19,390 nt of DNA from Promethearchaeota archaeon (GCA_019058515.1 JAHPYY010000187.1:1-19390); one strand, 5' to 3'; shown: positions 7,977 to 16,205, numbered from the stretch's first letter. The notes: generated from the letters alone by a model not told the origin. Translations and numbers: made by a program.

Positions 7977-8174
7977 ATGACTCATGTAAAAATGGATGTG
8001 AATATTCTAAAATTATCTGACGAGGAATTAAATCAAAAAATCACTGACCTTGATCTTCTAATCAATTTTATCAAAGATGAGGGGAAGGTCATTGCAAAAA
8101 AAAATATTGCTAGAGTATTATTTTTTTTGGATTTTAATAGTCTTGAAGATTTAAATCCAAAATATCCCATTTGA
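7977..8174 (+). CDS. Small hypothetical protein, 65 residues
   Basis: The predicted protein is charged and probably helical (LSDEELNQKITDLDLLINF followed by KDEGKVIAKKNIARVLFFL) and ends NPKYPI. No family is recognised. No signal peptide, membrane segment or Cys/His cluster is present. Support for it being real: a well placed TATA box at 7931-7942, an ATG start, a length that fills the gap before the convergent methyltransferase (26 bases), and the absence of a competing gene on the other strand. Against it: there is no Shine-Dalgarno, and short ORFs arise easily in AT-rich DNA. An alternative Met is at codon 6. Confidence 0.45.
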   Translation: MTHVKMDVNILKLSDEELNQKITDLDLLINFIKDEGKVIAKKNIARVLFFLDFNSLEDLNPKYPI

Positions 8175-8200
8175 GATTCAGCAATTAATAGATTTTTTAA

Positions 8201-8986
8201 TCAAATTTTTTGACAATAAATAATTGAAGATCCTCCAAACAAATTTACTTTTTGTTTATATTTTTTAATAACATTATTAATAACACCTGATTTTATGTCT
8301 TTTCTTAATTTTTCACATCCGAGTGTGATTTCTTCCTCTGTCAATAATGAAAAAGTTGAATCTCCATTGCGGTAATTCTTGTCTAAATAATTATCTGGAG
8401 ATTGATTTATAATAACAGAATCTTCATAACAAACCTTTACCTTTATTTTTAAATAGCCAGCTTTTTTAAGATGTGAAATAATATCATTAACATCAGGAAT
8501 TCTTTGTAAATCTATATTTAATCCTTGTTGAAAATAGTGATAGTACCAATAAGTCTTAATTTGATTATGAGAACAAGTATGGATTGCTAAATACCCCCCT
8601 TTTTTAAGAACACGGTGTGCTTCTTTTAGTAATCTTGGTTTATCATTAATATGATGAAAGACCTGAATAAGATATAATGCATCAAAAGTATTTTCTCTAA
8701 AAGGTTGAGATAAAATATTGCAATTAATGTAGTCTAAATTCACGAATTTTTTCCTTGCTTTATTTATCATTCCTAAAGCAAGATCTACTCCAATTACACA
8801 TTTCGCAAATATTCTAAGAGATGAAGTATAATTTCCAGTACCGCATCCCATATCAAGGAGTAATGAATTAGAGTTTATATGAGTTAAATTAACTAAATCC
8901 ATTACAGTCTCGGGATTCGCCTTTCTGCTAATATCATAAATTTGATTTAATTTGTTATAATTTATTTTTTTCATTACAATTCGCAT
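8201..8986 (-). CDS. Class I SAM-dependent methyltransferase
   Basis: This 261-residue protein has a Methyltransf_11-type Rossmann core. Motif I is LLDMGCGTGNY (43-53), which binds S-adenosylmethionine. GVDLA (66-70) supplies the acidic residue for the ribose. NTFDALYLIQVFHHI is the motif IV region, and LKEAHRVLKKGGYLAIHTCS is the post-motif. The methyl acceptor cannot be told; family members modify lipids, quinones, small metabolites or proteins. The gene is among the most AT-rich in the window and stands alone. ATG 8986 is taken as the start, with ATG at codon 5 (8974) as an alternative; neither has a Shine-Dalgarno. The family is secure, the substrate unknown. Confidence 0.88.
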   Translation of the reverse strand: MRIVMKKINYNKLNQIYDISRKANPETVMDLVNLTHINSNSLLLDMGCGTGNYTSSLRIFAKCVIGVDLALGMINKARKKFVNLDYINCNILSQPFRENTFDALYLIQVFHHINDKPRLLKEAHRVLKKGGYLAIHTCSHNQIKTYWYYHYFQQGLNIDLQRIPDVNDIISHLKKAGYLKIKVKVCYEDSVIINQSPDNYLDKNYRNGDSTFSLLTEEEITLGCEKLRKDIKSGVINNVIKKYKQKVNLFGGSSIIYCQKI

Positions 8987-9068
8987 AAACTTATTTTTTT
9001 CTTTCTACCATAACTAAATAAAAAAAAAGTTCTTTTGACTTAATTTGATTATATTCCTTGTTAATTAT

Positions 9069-9345
9069 TCAAGTTTTTTCTTCTTTCTTCGCGACAAAAT
9101 ACAATGAACCCCTTTCAATAGTTTTAAAGCACGAATTACAAATAGTACATAAAGCAGATCTAATATCACCATTTCTCCAACGATTAGGAAGGGCAGGTTC
9201 ACAAATCAAGGGACGACTCATTGATATGAAATCAGCATTATTCCCTTGAATTATTCTTTCCGCTGAAATTAGATTCCTAATACCTCCTATTAGAACTAAA
9301 GGACAATTTTTTCATATATTCTTTAATTCTTGATATGAAACAAAC
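9069..9345 (-). pseudogene. Relic: C-terminal fragment of an NADH:flavin oxidoreductase (Old Yellow Enzyme family)
   Basis: Reading the minus strand from 9311 to the TGA at 9069-9071 gives 80 codons. They match the end of the FMN-binding TIM barrel of 2,4-dienoyl-CoA reductase/OYE-type enzymes: PLVLIGGIR, then ADFISMSRPLICEPALPNRW, then the iron-sulfur motif CTICNSCF. Just upstream, a second frame (9345-9312) encodes ISRIKEYMKK, which fits the preceding helix; a one-base frameshift near 9310 joins the two. The rest of the family's N-terminal part (several hundred residues) is missing, because the dCMP deaminase stop lies immediately upstream. No start codon or promoter serves it. The last segment has GSLYFV where relatives often have a further Cys. 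It is best read as a 5'-deleted, frameshifted remnant. Confidence 0.8.
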
Positions 9346-9786
9346 TTAGTATTTCTCTATTTCAATATTGGATTCATCCAATAACTCCTGTTTAATAGGA
9401 TTTTCCATGTTGTAACCATCTTTGTACACAATCTTTTTTATCCCCGAATTTATTAAAAGTTTAAGGCAACTCATGCATGGAAAAGTTGTACAATATATTA
9501 CTGTATTTCCTTTAATTGAAGTACCATGTATCGCTGCTTGTATGATACAGTTTATTTCAGCGTGGACACCTTTACATAATTCTGGTTTTTCTCCGCTTTT
9601 CAATTCCTGTCTAACACAAGTCTGTTTTGTACAATGCTTAAATCCTGGAGGGACTCCATTGTATCCCGTTGAAATAATGTGCGAATCCTTAACTAAAACC
9701 GCTCCAACTTGCCTTTTTATGCAAGTCGAGCGCTTTGAGACCACTTCGGCAATATTCATGTAATATTCGGTTTTATTAATCCTCAT
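9346..9786 (-). CDS. dCMP deaminase (ComEB/CDA fold, zinc)
   Basis: The enzyme deaminates dCMP to dUMP, feeding thymidylate synthesis. The 146 residues carry the zinc cytidine-deaminase signature HAE (75-77; His75 zinc ligand, Glu77 proton shuttle) and PCMSC (103-107; Cys104 and Cys107 zinc ligands). They also carry the nucleotide-binding loop GYNGVPPGF (41-49) that is typical of dCMP deaminases. Length is normal for the family. ATG 9786 is chosen because a TATA box at 9807-9813 places the transcription start at or near this codon, which predicts a leaderless mRNA; Met10 is the alternative. A relic of a flavin oxidoreductase follows directly downstream. A related free-nucleoside or ComE-type role cannot be excluded. 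Confidence 0.92.
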   Translation of the reverse strand: MRINKTEYYMNIAEVVSKRSTCIKRQVGAVLVKDSHIISTGYNGVPPGFKHCTKQTCVRQELKSGEKPELCKGVHAEINCIIQAAIHGTSIKGNTVIYCTTFPCMSCLKLLINSGIKKIVYKDGYNMENPIKQELLDESNIEIEKY

Positions 9787-9806
9787 AATAATATACTAAA
9801 TACTAG

Positions 9807-9813
9807 ATATAAA
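9807..9813 (-). promoter_or_regulatory. TATA box of the dCMP deaminase gene (leaderless spacing)
   Basis: TTTATAT on the minus strand is centred about 24 bases before the ATG at 9786. In archaea transcription starts about 25 bases after the TATA centre, so the mRNA should begin at or next to the start codon. No Shine-Dalgarno is present, which agrees. Confidence 0.5.
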
Positions 9814-9827
9814 GATTTTAAAGATAA

Positions 9828-10892
9828 TTATGGAATCCACTGCATGACCGTGAAAATGGAAATATAAGCAATTAATACTCCAAGAAATGATAAGTAAAAA
9901 GTGATTAAATGGTTATCAAATACAATTTCTCTCTTAAAAAGTCTGAAGTCAATCTCTTTTGTGAAGTATAGTTTATATTGTAAAATTCCAAAGAATATAA
10001 GAGATTGAAAGTATCTAACGAAAGGATTGCTGAAATACATAAAACTGGCCATTACAACTACAGCTACTGCAAGAATTTCTAACATAGATGCTTTTTTTAA
10101 GCGAAACATTAAAAACAGTGTTAATATCACTATGGCTGGCATTATTCTTATAATTAAAGGAAAATATTGTTCACCTTGCGTATTCCATCCTAAGTAAAAT
10201 TCGATATAGCCTTCCCAGAATAGCAAGGGAAATACAAAAAAAACCACTAATATTGGAATTGTACTAATTAGAAGAATTTTAATTTCTTTCCACTCTTTAT
10301 TAATAAGAAATTTTAAAAGAAATATAGCCAAAGCGGGCAATACATATAACTTTGCGGCAGCTGATAAGGTTAGAAGACCATAGAAAAGAAGTTTACTTAA
10401 GTTATCTTCTTTTGGTAGAAAATACAGTGCACCAAATAAGAATAAGAAAAAAAAGGAATCTGTTAAGTGGTACCCAATATTAGCCAAACTAAAGGCATTG
10501 TTTAAAAAAAGGAAGGGATTCATAAAAAATAAACCATAAGCTCGATCTAACTTACTGAGGGTAAAACTTTTTAGTACAAAATAAAATTCGAACATAATGA
10601 TTAAATCTAAAAGAAAACCCCAGAATGCAAATATTTCAATTATACCAAAAGATAAAAACCTGAAAAGGGCTAATAAAAGTACTGAAAGAACGGGATAAAT
10701 TGACCATCCTGAGGGATTAAAGTTATGTCCGATGTCTCCCCAACTTCTGCTAGGATCGATAGAATATACATAATAATAAAATAATAGCATGAAAACTCTT
10801 AATAAAACTCCAGAAACGATGAAAATCTTACCTTTATTGTTTAATATCCTTTCTAATAGGTTTTTTTGGCTAGAATCGGGTAAGCTATCCAT
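9828..10892 (-). CDS. Multi-pass membrane protein, probable GT-C family glycosyltransferase
   Basis: This 354-residue protein has about 9-11 hydrophobic helices (for example 24-44, 66-107, 145-160, 168-196, 204-226, 246-264, 328-350). The first outer loop holds SRSWGDIGHNFNPSGW, with an acidic residue (Asp53) where GT-C enzymes place their catalytic Asp. YHLTDSFFFLFLFGALYF and AAAKLYVLPAL resemble conserved GT-C helix ends. GT-C enzymes use polyprenyl-phosphate-linked sugars on the outer face of the membrane. It is divergent from a GT2 polyprenyl-sugar synthase gene and close to a flippase-like gene, which supports a role in lipid-linked glycan or glycoprotein assembly. ATG 10892 has a good Shine-Dalgarno. 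The exact family and sugar are uncertain; a plain membrane protein of unknown function is the alternative. Confidence 0.65.
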   Translation of the reverse strand: MDSLPDSSQKNLLERILNNKGKIFIVSGVLLRVFMLLFYYYVYSIDPSRSWGDIGHNFNPSGWSIYPVLSVLLLALFRFLSFGIIEIFAFWGFLLDLIIMFEFYFVLKSFTLSKLDRAYGLFFMNPFLFLNNAFSLANIGYHLTDSFFFLFLFGALYFLPKEDNLSKLLFYGLLTLSAAAKLYVLPALAIFLLKFLINKEWKEIKILLISTIPILVVFFVFPLLFWEGYIEFYLGWNTQGEQYFPLIIRIMPAIVILTLFLMFRLKKASMLEILAVAVVVMASFMYFSNPFVRYFQSLIFFGILQYKLYFTKEIDFRLFKREIVFDNHLITFYLSFLGVLIAYISIFTVMQWIP

Positions 10893-10899
10893 GATTTTT

Positions 10900-10905
10900 C
10901 TCCAC
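10900..10905 (-). promoter_or_regulatory. Shine-Dalgarno of the GT-C-like gene
   Basis: GTGGAG on the minus strand lies 7 bases before ATG 10892. It is among the clearest ribosome sites in the window and fixes the start. Confidence 0.55.
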
Positions 10906-11072
10906 TTATAGTTGGATTAACAAATCTAATACATCTAAAAAATATTCCGATTTAAGTAAAATTATTAATAAGTCAATCCTAATCTGTAAATAAATTTTAT
11001 AGAAGGATTTTGTCACCTTATATTGTATTGAAAATTTAAACACGAACGAAAAAATCAACACATTTTCATATC

Positions 11073-11795
11073 ATGTTAAAAATTTTTATCCCAGTTTACA
11101 ACGAGGAAGATCACATCAAAAAAAATTTGAGCTATATTTACTCTACATTTAGGGATCTCTTAAAGATCAAGTTTAAAATTTATATCGTAAATGATGGAAG
11201 TACAGATAATACTACCGAGATAATTGATTCATTTAAATGTGATAATATAATTCATCTAAGATTAAAAGGTCCAACTGTTCGAGAAAATTTAGCTAAAAGT
11301 TTTATTGATTATGGAGAAAAAGGAGATTTATTATTTTTTATGGATTCGGACTTATCTACTGAAATGAGAGCAATTCTTAAATTGATTCATGAGATAGAAA
11401 GGGGCTACGATGTAGTTATAGGCAGTAGATATGTTAAAGGCTCCAAATTAAAAAGAACACCTTATAGATTTGTTGTTTCAAAAATATTTAATATGATTTT
11501 GAGAGTTTTATTCTGTTCAAAGATTAAGGATCACGAATGTGGTTTTAAAATATTTAGAGCAGAGGTATTGAAGGATATTGCAGGTGACATGGGCTGGAAT
11601 TTAGATAGGCGGGCTTTTTGGGATTCGGAATTTCTAATAAGAGCTCAAAAAAAAAATTTTAAAATAAAGGAAATACCTGTAAATTGGGTTGAAGGACCGA
11701 AGTCTTACATTTCGATATCGAAGGAAAAATCGATGATACCTTATATTATTAGGTTGAAATTCCGAATGATTCGTGAGAATATTAATTCAAAATAA
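11073..11795 (+). CDS. GT2 family glycosyltransferase, dolichyl-phosphate sugar synthase-like
   Basis: The 240-residue cytosolic GT-A enzyme resembles dolichyl-phosphate glucose/mannose synthases (Alg5/Dpm1/AglD catalytic domain). It starts with PVYNEE (7-12), then NDGSTD (40-45) and the metal/sugar-nucleotide DSD (91-93). GSRYVKGSKL (117-126) and the family block DHECGFKIFRAEVL (153-166) follow, then WDSEFLIRAQKKNFKIKEIP (183-202). Such enzymes move a sugar from a nucleotide donor to polyprenyl phosphate. No membrane helix is attached, unlike AglD, where GT2 and a flippase-like domain are fused. Here the flippase-like protein is the neighbouring convergent gene, 42 bases away. A TATA-like TTATATT lies near 11018-11024. 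Start ATG 11073. The family is secure; the sugar cannot be read. Confidence 0.88.
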   Translation: MLKIFIPVYNEEDHIKKNLSYIYSTFRDLLKIKFKIYIVNDGSTDNTTEIIDSFKCDNIIHLRLKGPTVRENLAKSFIDYGEKGDLLFFMDSDLSTEMRAILKLIHEIERGYDVVIGSRYVKGSKLKRTPYRFVVSKIFNMILRVLFCSKIKDHECGFKIFRAEVLKDIAGDMGWNLDRRAFWDSEFLIRAQKKNFKIKEIPVNWVEGPKSYISISKEKSMIPYIIRLKFRMIRENINSK

Positions 11796-11837
11796 TGTAA
11801 AAAAATATCCTTATCTTTTCATTCAATAACTCTGGAA

Positions 11838-12938
11838 TCAATTTTGAGGAGTTTGAATAGGCTCCTGCTTATCGGTTTCATCAATAACTTTGATATGTCT
11901 TAAATGTTTTAAATCTTTAAATCTGATGTTAAAATGAAATATTGAATATCCACCAAAAAGGAATAAATATCCACTCCGAAATATGTGATCTATTAAAAAA
12001 ACGGACAGTATTTCTAAGTAAGGTATTTCAGGATAAATAATAAATAAGAAAAGAGCACCAATATTTTCTGATATACCCCATCCACCAGGAGTTATTGGAA
12101 TAGTTTTACTGAAAAAAATCAAAATTGTAGCTAAGATAATAAATAAGAAATGGATTTGATAACCTAAAAAGTAAAATACGATTATGGCTAAAGCCGCATC
12201 AATAATCCAAGTTGGAAATCCAAGAAGTATTACAAATACAAGATTTTTTCTATGGTCTTTAAACTTACTAAATCCGTCTTTAATACTTATTAAAAACTTC
12301 TCCAGATATGCACTCAGCTTGCTAGATATTTTGTCAACAATATTTAGAACGAATTTTGTTTTATAAATTAGAAGAATAAAACCAATTAAAATCCCCATTA
12401 ATAATATAACACCTAAAAACAAGTAAAATTGAATACTTTGACCTAGAAGAATATTTTCTATAGTATTGCTAACATTAGTAAAAAGAAGATAAAGCAAAGC
12501 AAGCGTTGATATCGAAAAAAGAAGTATAAAATCTAATACTCGTTCAATAGCAATTCCGCAAACAGATTCACTAAATTTGATGTTTTCTTTGTCTTTTATA
12601 AAATAAATTTTGACGAGATCACCAATTTTCCCTGGAGTTAAGTCGTTGATAGCAAAAGAACCATATAATGAAAATAAATAGGTAGTATATTTAGTTTTAA
12701 GGTCAAAACTATTAAAAATTAAGTTAAGTTTATAAGCACGTAATAAAAAAGCAACCGTATAGAATATAGCAAACAATAGCGTACCCCAAAAACCAATAAT
12801 AAGGATTTTTAGAATTAAGCTATTAAAATCAACCAAAAAAGCCATAATTAAAACCAAGATAATTGTTGCTAAACCTAAAAGCAATTGTTTCCTTTTTTTC
12901 AACCAAGAAATTAGGTTTGTATAAGAAAATTTGATCAT
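11838..12938 (-). CDS. Flippase-like / LPG-synthase-TM family membrane protein (AglD C-terminal type)
   Basis: This 366-residue protein has about 8 membrane helices and the UPF0104/PF03706 signatures. NDLTPGKIGDLVK (98-110) is followed by IERVLDFILLF (131-141) and the late PITPGGWGISENIGA (281-295). The family includes the membrane half of bacterial MprF and the C-terminal half of haloarchaeal AglD, and is often proposed to move lipid-linked groups across the membrane. Set beside a GT2 synthase and a GT-C-like protein, it probably works in lipid-linked glycan transfer for protein N-glycosylation. The C-terminal tail (KVIDETDKQEPIQTPQN) is polar and cytosolic. ATG 12938 is directly preceded by AT-rich DNA with a perfect palindrome 13 bases upstream. 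The family is secure; the transported substrate is unknown. Confidence 0.87.
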   Translation of the reverse strand: MIKFSYTNLISWLKKRKQLLLGLATIILVLIMAFLVDFNSLILKILIIGFWGTLLFAIFYTVAFLLRAYKLNLIFNSFDLKTKYTTYLFSLYGSFAINDLTPGKIGDLVKIYFIKDKENIKFSESVCGIAIERVLDFILLFSISTLALLYLLFTNVSNTIENILLGQSIQFYLFLGVILLMGILIGFILLIYKTKFVLNIVDKISSKLSAYLEKFLISIKDGFSKFKDHRKNLVFVILLGFPTWIIDAALAIIVFYFLGYQIHFLFIILATILIFFSKTIPITPGGWGISENIGALFLFIIYPEIPYLEILSVFLIDHIFRSGYLFLFGGYSIFHFNIRFKDLKHLRHIKVIDETDKQEPIQTPQN

Positions 12939-12950
12939 ATCTATAAGAAA

Positions 12951-12964
12951 TTGAAATATTTCAA
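12951..12964. promoter_or_regulatory. 14-base perfect palindrome before flippase-like gene
   Basis: TTGAAATATTTCAA is its own reverse complement and lies 12 bases upstream of the ATG at 12938. It could be an operator or part of the promoter. Palindromes of this size are not rare in AT-rich DNA, so the call is weak. Confidence 0.25.
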
Positions 12965-13073
12965 CTTTTTAAAAATTTGAGATCTTTTTATTATTTAGCT
13001 TTTTACCGAGATTTTTTAGGAATAATAATTTTATTTGTAATGTTGAGAAAAGCTCTTATAATTATTCAAATAA

Positions 13074-14339
13074 ATGAGAAAAAAAGTCGAATTATTAGCT
13101 CCTGCTAAAAATTTTAAAGCTATAAAAGCTGCTTCTGATTATGCAGATTCCGTTTATTTTGGAATTGAAAGGTTTAATATGCGTATGCGCTCAGAAAATA
13201 TATCTCTAGAAAACATTGAGAGCGCAGTAAATTTTAGCCACGATAAAGGATTAAAAGCATATTTGACTACTAATATTCTTATTTACGATAATGAAATCGC
13301 TTCTTTAAGAGAAATTGTAGAAAAATCTAAGGAAATAGGTATCGATGCATTAATAGTTCACGATGTGGCTGTAATCCAAATTGCAAAAGATTACAATATT
13401 CCCTTCCATGTTTCTACTCAATGTAATGTTTCAAACTCATTATCAGCAAAATTTTACGAAAATTTGGGAGCAGAAAGACTTATTCTGGCTCGAGAATTAT
13501 CCTTAGAGAAAATTAAAGAGATAAAGCGTAATCTGCAGAATTGTGAGATTGAAACATTTATTCATGGAGCTATGTGCGCTTCGGTAAGTGGAAGGTGTTA
13601 CTTTTCCCAAGACATATGCGGAAGTGAAGAAAAGTCTGCAAATCGAGGATCCTGCATTCAACCTTGTAGAAGAAAATGGTGGGTAAGAGAAGAATCAGGC
13701 ACAGAATACATTTATAACGGAGAGAGGTTCATGAATTCTCGAGATTTATGCACAATCGCATATATTCCAGAACTAATCAAGGCAAATATTGATGCGTTTA
13801 AGATCGAGGGAAGAAAGAGACATCCCCATTATGTAGAAATTGTTAGTAAAACATATAGAGAAGCTATAGAAGCGTATTATTCTGGTGAATTTACAAAAAA
13901 GAAAGTTGGCTATTGGGTTACAGATTTAAAGAAAGTCTATAATAGAGGCTTTACTCCAGGATTTTATTTTAAACGAATGACTGAAGAAGATCATCAGCAT
14001 AATTATCCAGCAAATCTTTCGCATTACCGTTATATTAGAGTAGGTCAAGTAAAGCGATATAATTCGGAGACTGAATTTGCTGAAATATTATTAGATAATG
14101 GATATCTTTCTAAAAACGACGATATAATAGTAATGGGAAAAACCACCGATACATATATCCATCAGGAAGCAAGGGAACTGAGATATAAAGGTAATTCAGT
14201 CGTAAAAACGCCGAGAGGAACTAATGAAAACAATATTTCGATTGAAATGAAGCTAAAAGCTCAAGCTGTTGACAATGGGTTCGATAAAGTGTATGTGTTT
14301 ACTGATAAAACATACAAAAAAAAGAAGTATTCAATATAG
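13074..14339 (+). CDS. Peptidase U32 family protein (probable RNA hydroxylation type, Fe-S)
   Basis: The 421-residue protein shows the U32 core. It opens with LLAPAKNFKAIKAASDYADSVYFG (7-30), then FHVSTQCNVSN (111-121) and the signature FIHGAMCASVSGRCYFS (162-178). SANRGSCIQPCRRKW (188-202) and SRDLC (222-226) follow. Cys168, Cys175, Cys194 and Cys226 match the spacing of the four 4Fe-4S ligands described in UbiU/UbiV. Despite the old peptidase name, characterised relatives (RlhA, TrhP, UbiU/V) take part in hydroxylation of rRNA, tRNA or ubiquinone using prephenate or a related donor. With no ubiquinone pathway expected in an archaeon, RNA modification is the likelier job. The C-terminal domain (about 330-410) is a small beta barrel. 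Start ATG 13074. It converges on the AOR gene with 16 bases between. Confidence 0.88.
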   Translation: MRKKVELLAPAKNFKAIKAASDYADSVYFGIERFNMRMRSENISLENIESAVNFSHDKGLKAYLTTNILIYDNEIASLREIVEKSKEIGIDALIVHDVAVIQIAKDYNIPFHVSTQCNVSNSLSAKFYENLGAERLILARELSLEKIKEIKRNLQNCEIETFIHGAMCASVSGRCYFSQDICGSEEKSANRGSCIQPCRRKWWVREESGTEYIYNGERFMNSRDLCTIAYIPELIKANIDAFKIEGRKRHPHYVEIVSKTYREAIEAYYSGEFTKKKVGYWVTDLKKVYNRGFTPGFYFKRMTEEDHQHNYPANLSHYRYIRVGQVKRYNSETEFAEILLDNGYLSKNDDIIVMGKTTDTYIHQEARELRYKGNSVVKTPRGTNENNISIEMKLKAQAVDNGFDKVYVFTDKTYKKKKYSI

Positions 14340-14355
14340 AAAAAAGATTATGGAA

Positions 14356-16194
14356 TTAAAGATCGTCTAATCCTAATTTTTTCAATTTTTCTTGACTTGG
14401 ATAACCAGTTTCAGGATCAAATGTTCTGAAATTGTAGTATAACTGTTTTAATTGTTCAAAATTAGGTGACTTTCCCGCAGAACCGCCATCTGACAATGGT
14501 TTAAGCAAAATTTTAGGTAAAACCTCATCATCAGGAGTTAATCCCATTTTCAAGTTAAATAGTCTCTTCATTGTATAGATTCTCTCACCCATTTCTTTGA
14601 GTTTATCTATATCAAAATCTAATCCCGTTGAAGTTTTTACCAAATCGATAATCTTTGAAGGAGGGGGGCTACAGAAAAGGCACATCACTAACGAATTATA
14701 GAAGGCACGATAGTCGTATGCAATGGCGCAGTTTTCAGCCATATCTTCGTCCTCGCTTTGCCTATCAATGAATTTAATACCAAGGTCTTCGTAGGGGAGT
14801 CCAAGCAAAATGTAGTAGATATCGCAAGCACAATGACAAGGACCTCTGGTTGTTCCTACGGCATATCCTATAGCCATCCCATAAGTATGTCTTAGATCGT
14901 GATAAGGCACTTCCATTCCTAATGTTGTAGCAATCTCATCTTGAGGAATTCCAAACTTTTTTCCAACTGCATTAGAACCCTCAGCTAAAGTATCTCCTAT
15001 GTCTTCTCTAAACGCGATTTTTTTAATTAGCTCTAATGCCGATTTAATATCTCCCCAATTGGGTTCAAGATTTCCAATATCTTCCGATTTTAGTTTACCT
15101 TTATTAAAAAGGTAGTAAATAAACGCGATCGCACTACCCCCGCTAATGGTGTCAATTCCATAATCATTACATAACTCGTTTGCTTTAACAATTGCACCAA
15201 GATCGCCGTTCAATATTAAAGAACCAAAGCTTACGATAGTTTCGTATTCCGGAGACTCAAGTTCGATTTCCGTTTTGTATTCACCTTCTTTTACTTGGGC
15301 TTTATGAGCACATCCAATGGGACAAGAAAAACAGGGATATTGCCGGGTAAATAATTGTTCTGACGCCGTTGCACCCGAGATATTAAATGCTCCTTCCCAA
15401 GTTCCTTGAGTCCAGTACTTAATGGGAAGCTCCCCTTCTAAATTATACTTATCCACTCCACCACCAGTACCTAACATTCCAAACATTTGAGATGTAAAAG
15501 ATGAGTTCACATTTTCAATTACGGTTTTTACAATTTCCTTATACGCTTCAGGATCAGCAGGTTCGTATTGTCTCTTTTTAGCTTTTATTGAAATCGCCTT
15601 TAGGTTTTTTGAACCCATAACAGCTCCCATTCCCGTCCTACCCGCTGCTTTATCTTCGGAAGCGATCGTTGCAAATTTTACTAAGTTCTCCCCGGCTGGA
15701 CCTATACACGCAATTCTCGCGAGATCGGAGCCTGACCTTTCTTTTAAAATTTTAGAAGTCTCAAATATACCCTTTCCCCAGAGGTCTTGAGCATCTTTTA
15801 AACTATTTCCATTCTCAGTAATTTCTAAATACACAGGATTTTCGGACGCTCCAGTAAAAATTAATCCGTCGTATCCCGCTTTTTTAAGCTCAGGTCCGAA
15901 GTATCCTCCACAATTAGCTTCTCCCCATAAACCTGTGTAAGGAGACTTAGCGCAAACGGTAAACCTCCCACTTGTTGGGATATTAGAGCCGCAAAAAGGT
16001 CCGTTCATGAACATCAAAACATTTTCAGGACCTAAAGGGTCAGTATGTTTATTGATCAATGGATAAAGGTATTTAACGCAATAACCTGCCCCTCCTAAGA
16101 AGCTTTTAGCTATTTCTTCATCTAAAGGGAGCTCCTCCATTTTACCTGTGGATAAATCGACTTTGAGAAGCTTTTTAACAAATCCTTTTATCAT
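14356..16194 (-). CDS. aor: Aldehyde:ferredoxin oxidoreductase (tungsten/molybdopterin AOR family)
   Basis: The enzyme oxidises aldehydes to carboxylic acids with ferredoxin as electron acceptor, using a tungsten bis-pterin and one 4Fe-4S cluster. Starting at ATG 16194 gives 612 residues, beginning MIKGFVKKLLKVDLSTGK as in the family. The cluster ligands CFSCPIGC fall at Cys288, Cys291 and Cys295, the same numbers as in Pyrococcus furiosus AOR. The fourth is in MCLFC (Cys505 or 508). Other conserved parts are SGRFTVCAKSPYTGLWGEANCGG, AGRTGMGAVMGSKNLKAI and the pterin-binding DLRHTYGMAIGYAVGTTRGP. An in-frame TTG at 16203 would add three residues and is less likely. It lies downstream of an iron alcohol dehydrogenase on the same strand, with a T-tract and its own promoter-like repeats between. 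The substrate is open. Confidence 0.95.
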   Translation of the reverse strand: MIKGFVKKLLKVDLSTGKMEELPLDEEIAKSFLGGAGYCVKYLYPLINKHTDPLGPENVLMFMNGPFCGSNIPTSGRFTVCAKSPYTGLWGEANCGGYFGPELKKAGYDGLIFTGASENPVYLEITENGNSLKDAQDLWGKGIFETSKILKERSGSDLARIACIGPAGENLVKFATIASEDKAAGRTGMGAVMGSKNLKAISIKAKKRQYEPADPEAYKEIVKTVIENVNSSFTSQMFGMLGTGGGVDKYNLEGELPIKYWTQGTWEGAFNISGATASEQLFTRQYPCFSCPIGCAHKAQVKEGEYKTEIELESPEYETIVSFGSLILNGDLGAIVKANELCNDYGIDTISGGSAIAFIYYLFNKGKLKSEDIGNLEPNWGDIKSALELIKKIAFREDIGDTLAEGSNAVGKKFGIPQDEIATTLGMEVPYHDLRHTYGMAIGYAVGTTRGPCHCACDIYYILLGLPYEDLGIKFIDRQSEDEDMAENCAIAYDYRAFYNSLVMCLFCSPPPSKIIDLVKTSTGLDFDIDKLKEMGERIYTMKRLFNLKMGLTPDDEVLPKILLKPLSDGGSAGKSPNFEQLKQLYYNFRTFDPETGYPSQEKLKKLGLDDL

Positions 16195-16205
16195 TAGAAT
16201 CAACC

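Noticed and set aside
9058..9249. Plus-strand ORF of 63 codons
   Set aside because: It starts with a non-ATG codon, and the opposite strand encodes clear Old Yellow Enzyme motifs over the same bases. The plus-strand frame is a shadow of that relic.
9422..9763. Plus-strand ORF of 113 codons
   Set aside because: It lies wholly within the dCMP deaminase gene on the other strand, whose zinc motifs are intact, so it is an antisense shadow.
12184..12366. Plus-strand ORF inside the flippase-like gene
   Set aside because: It is antisense to a membrane protein with clear family motifs, and is short and unrecognisable.
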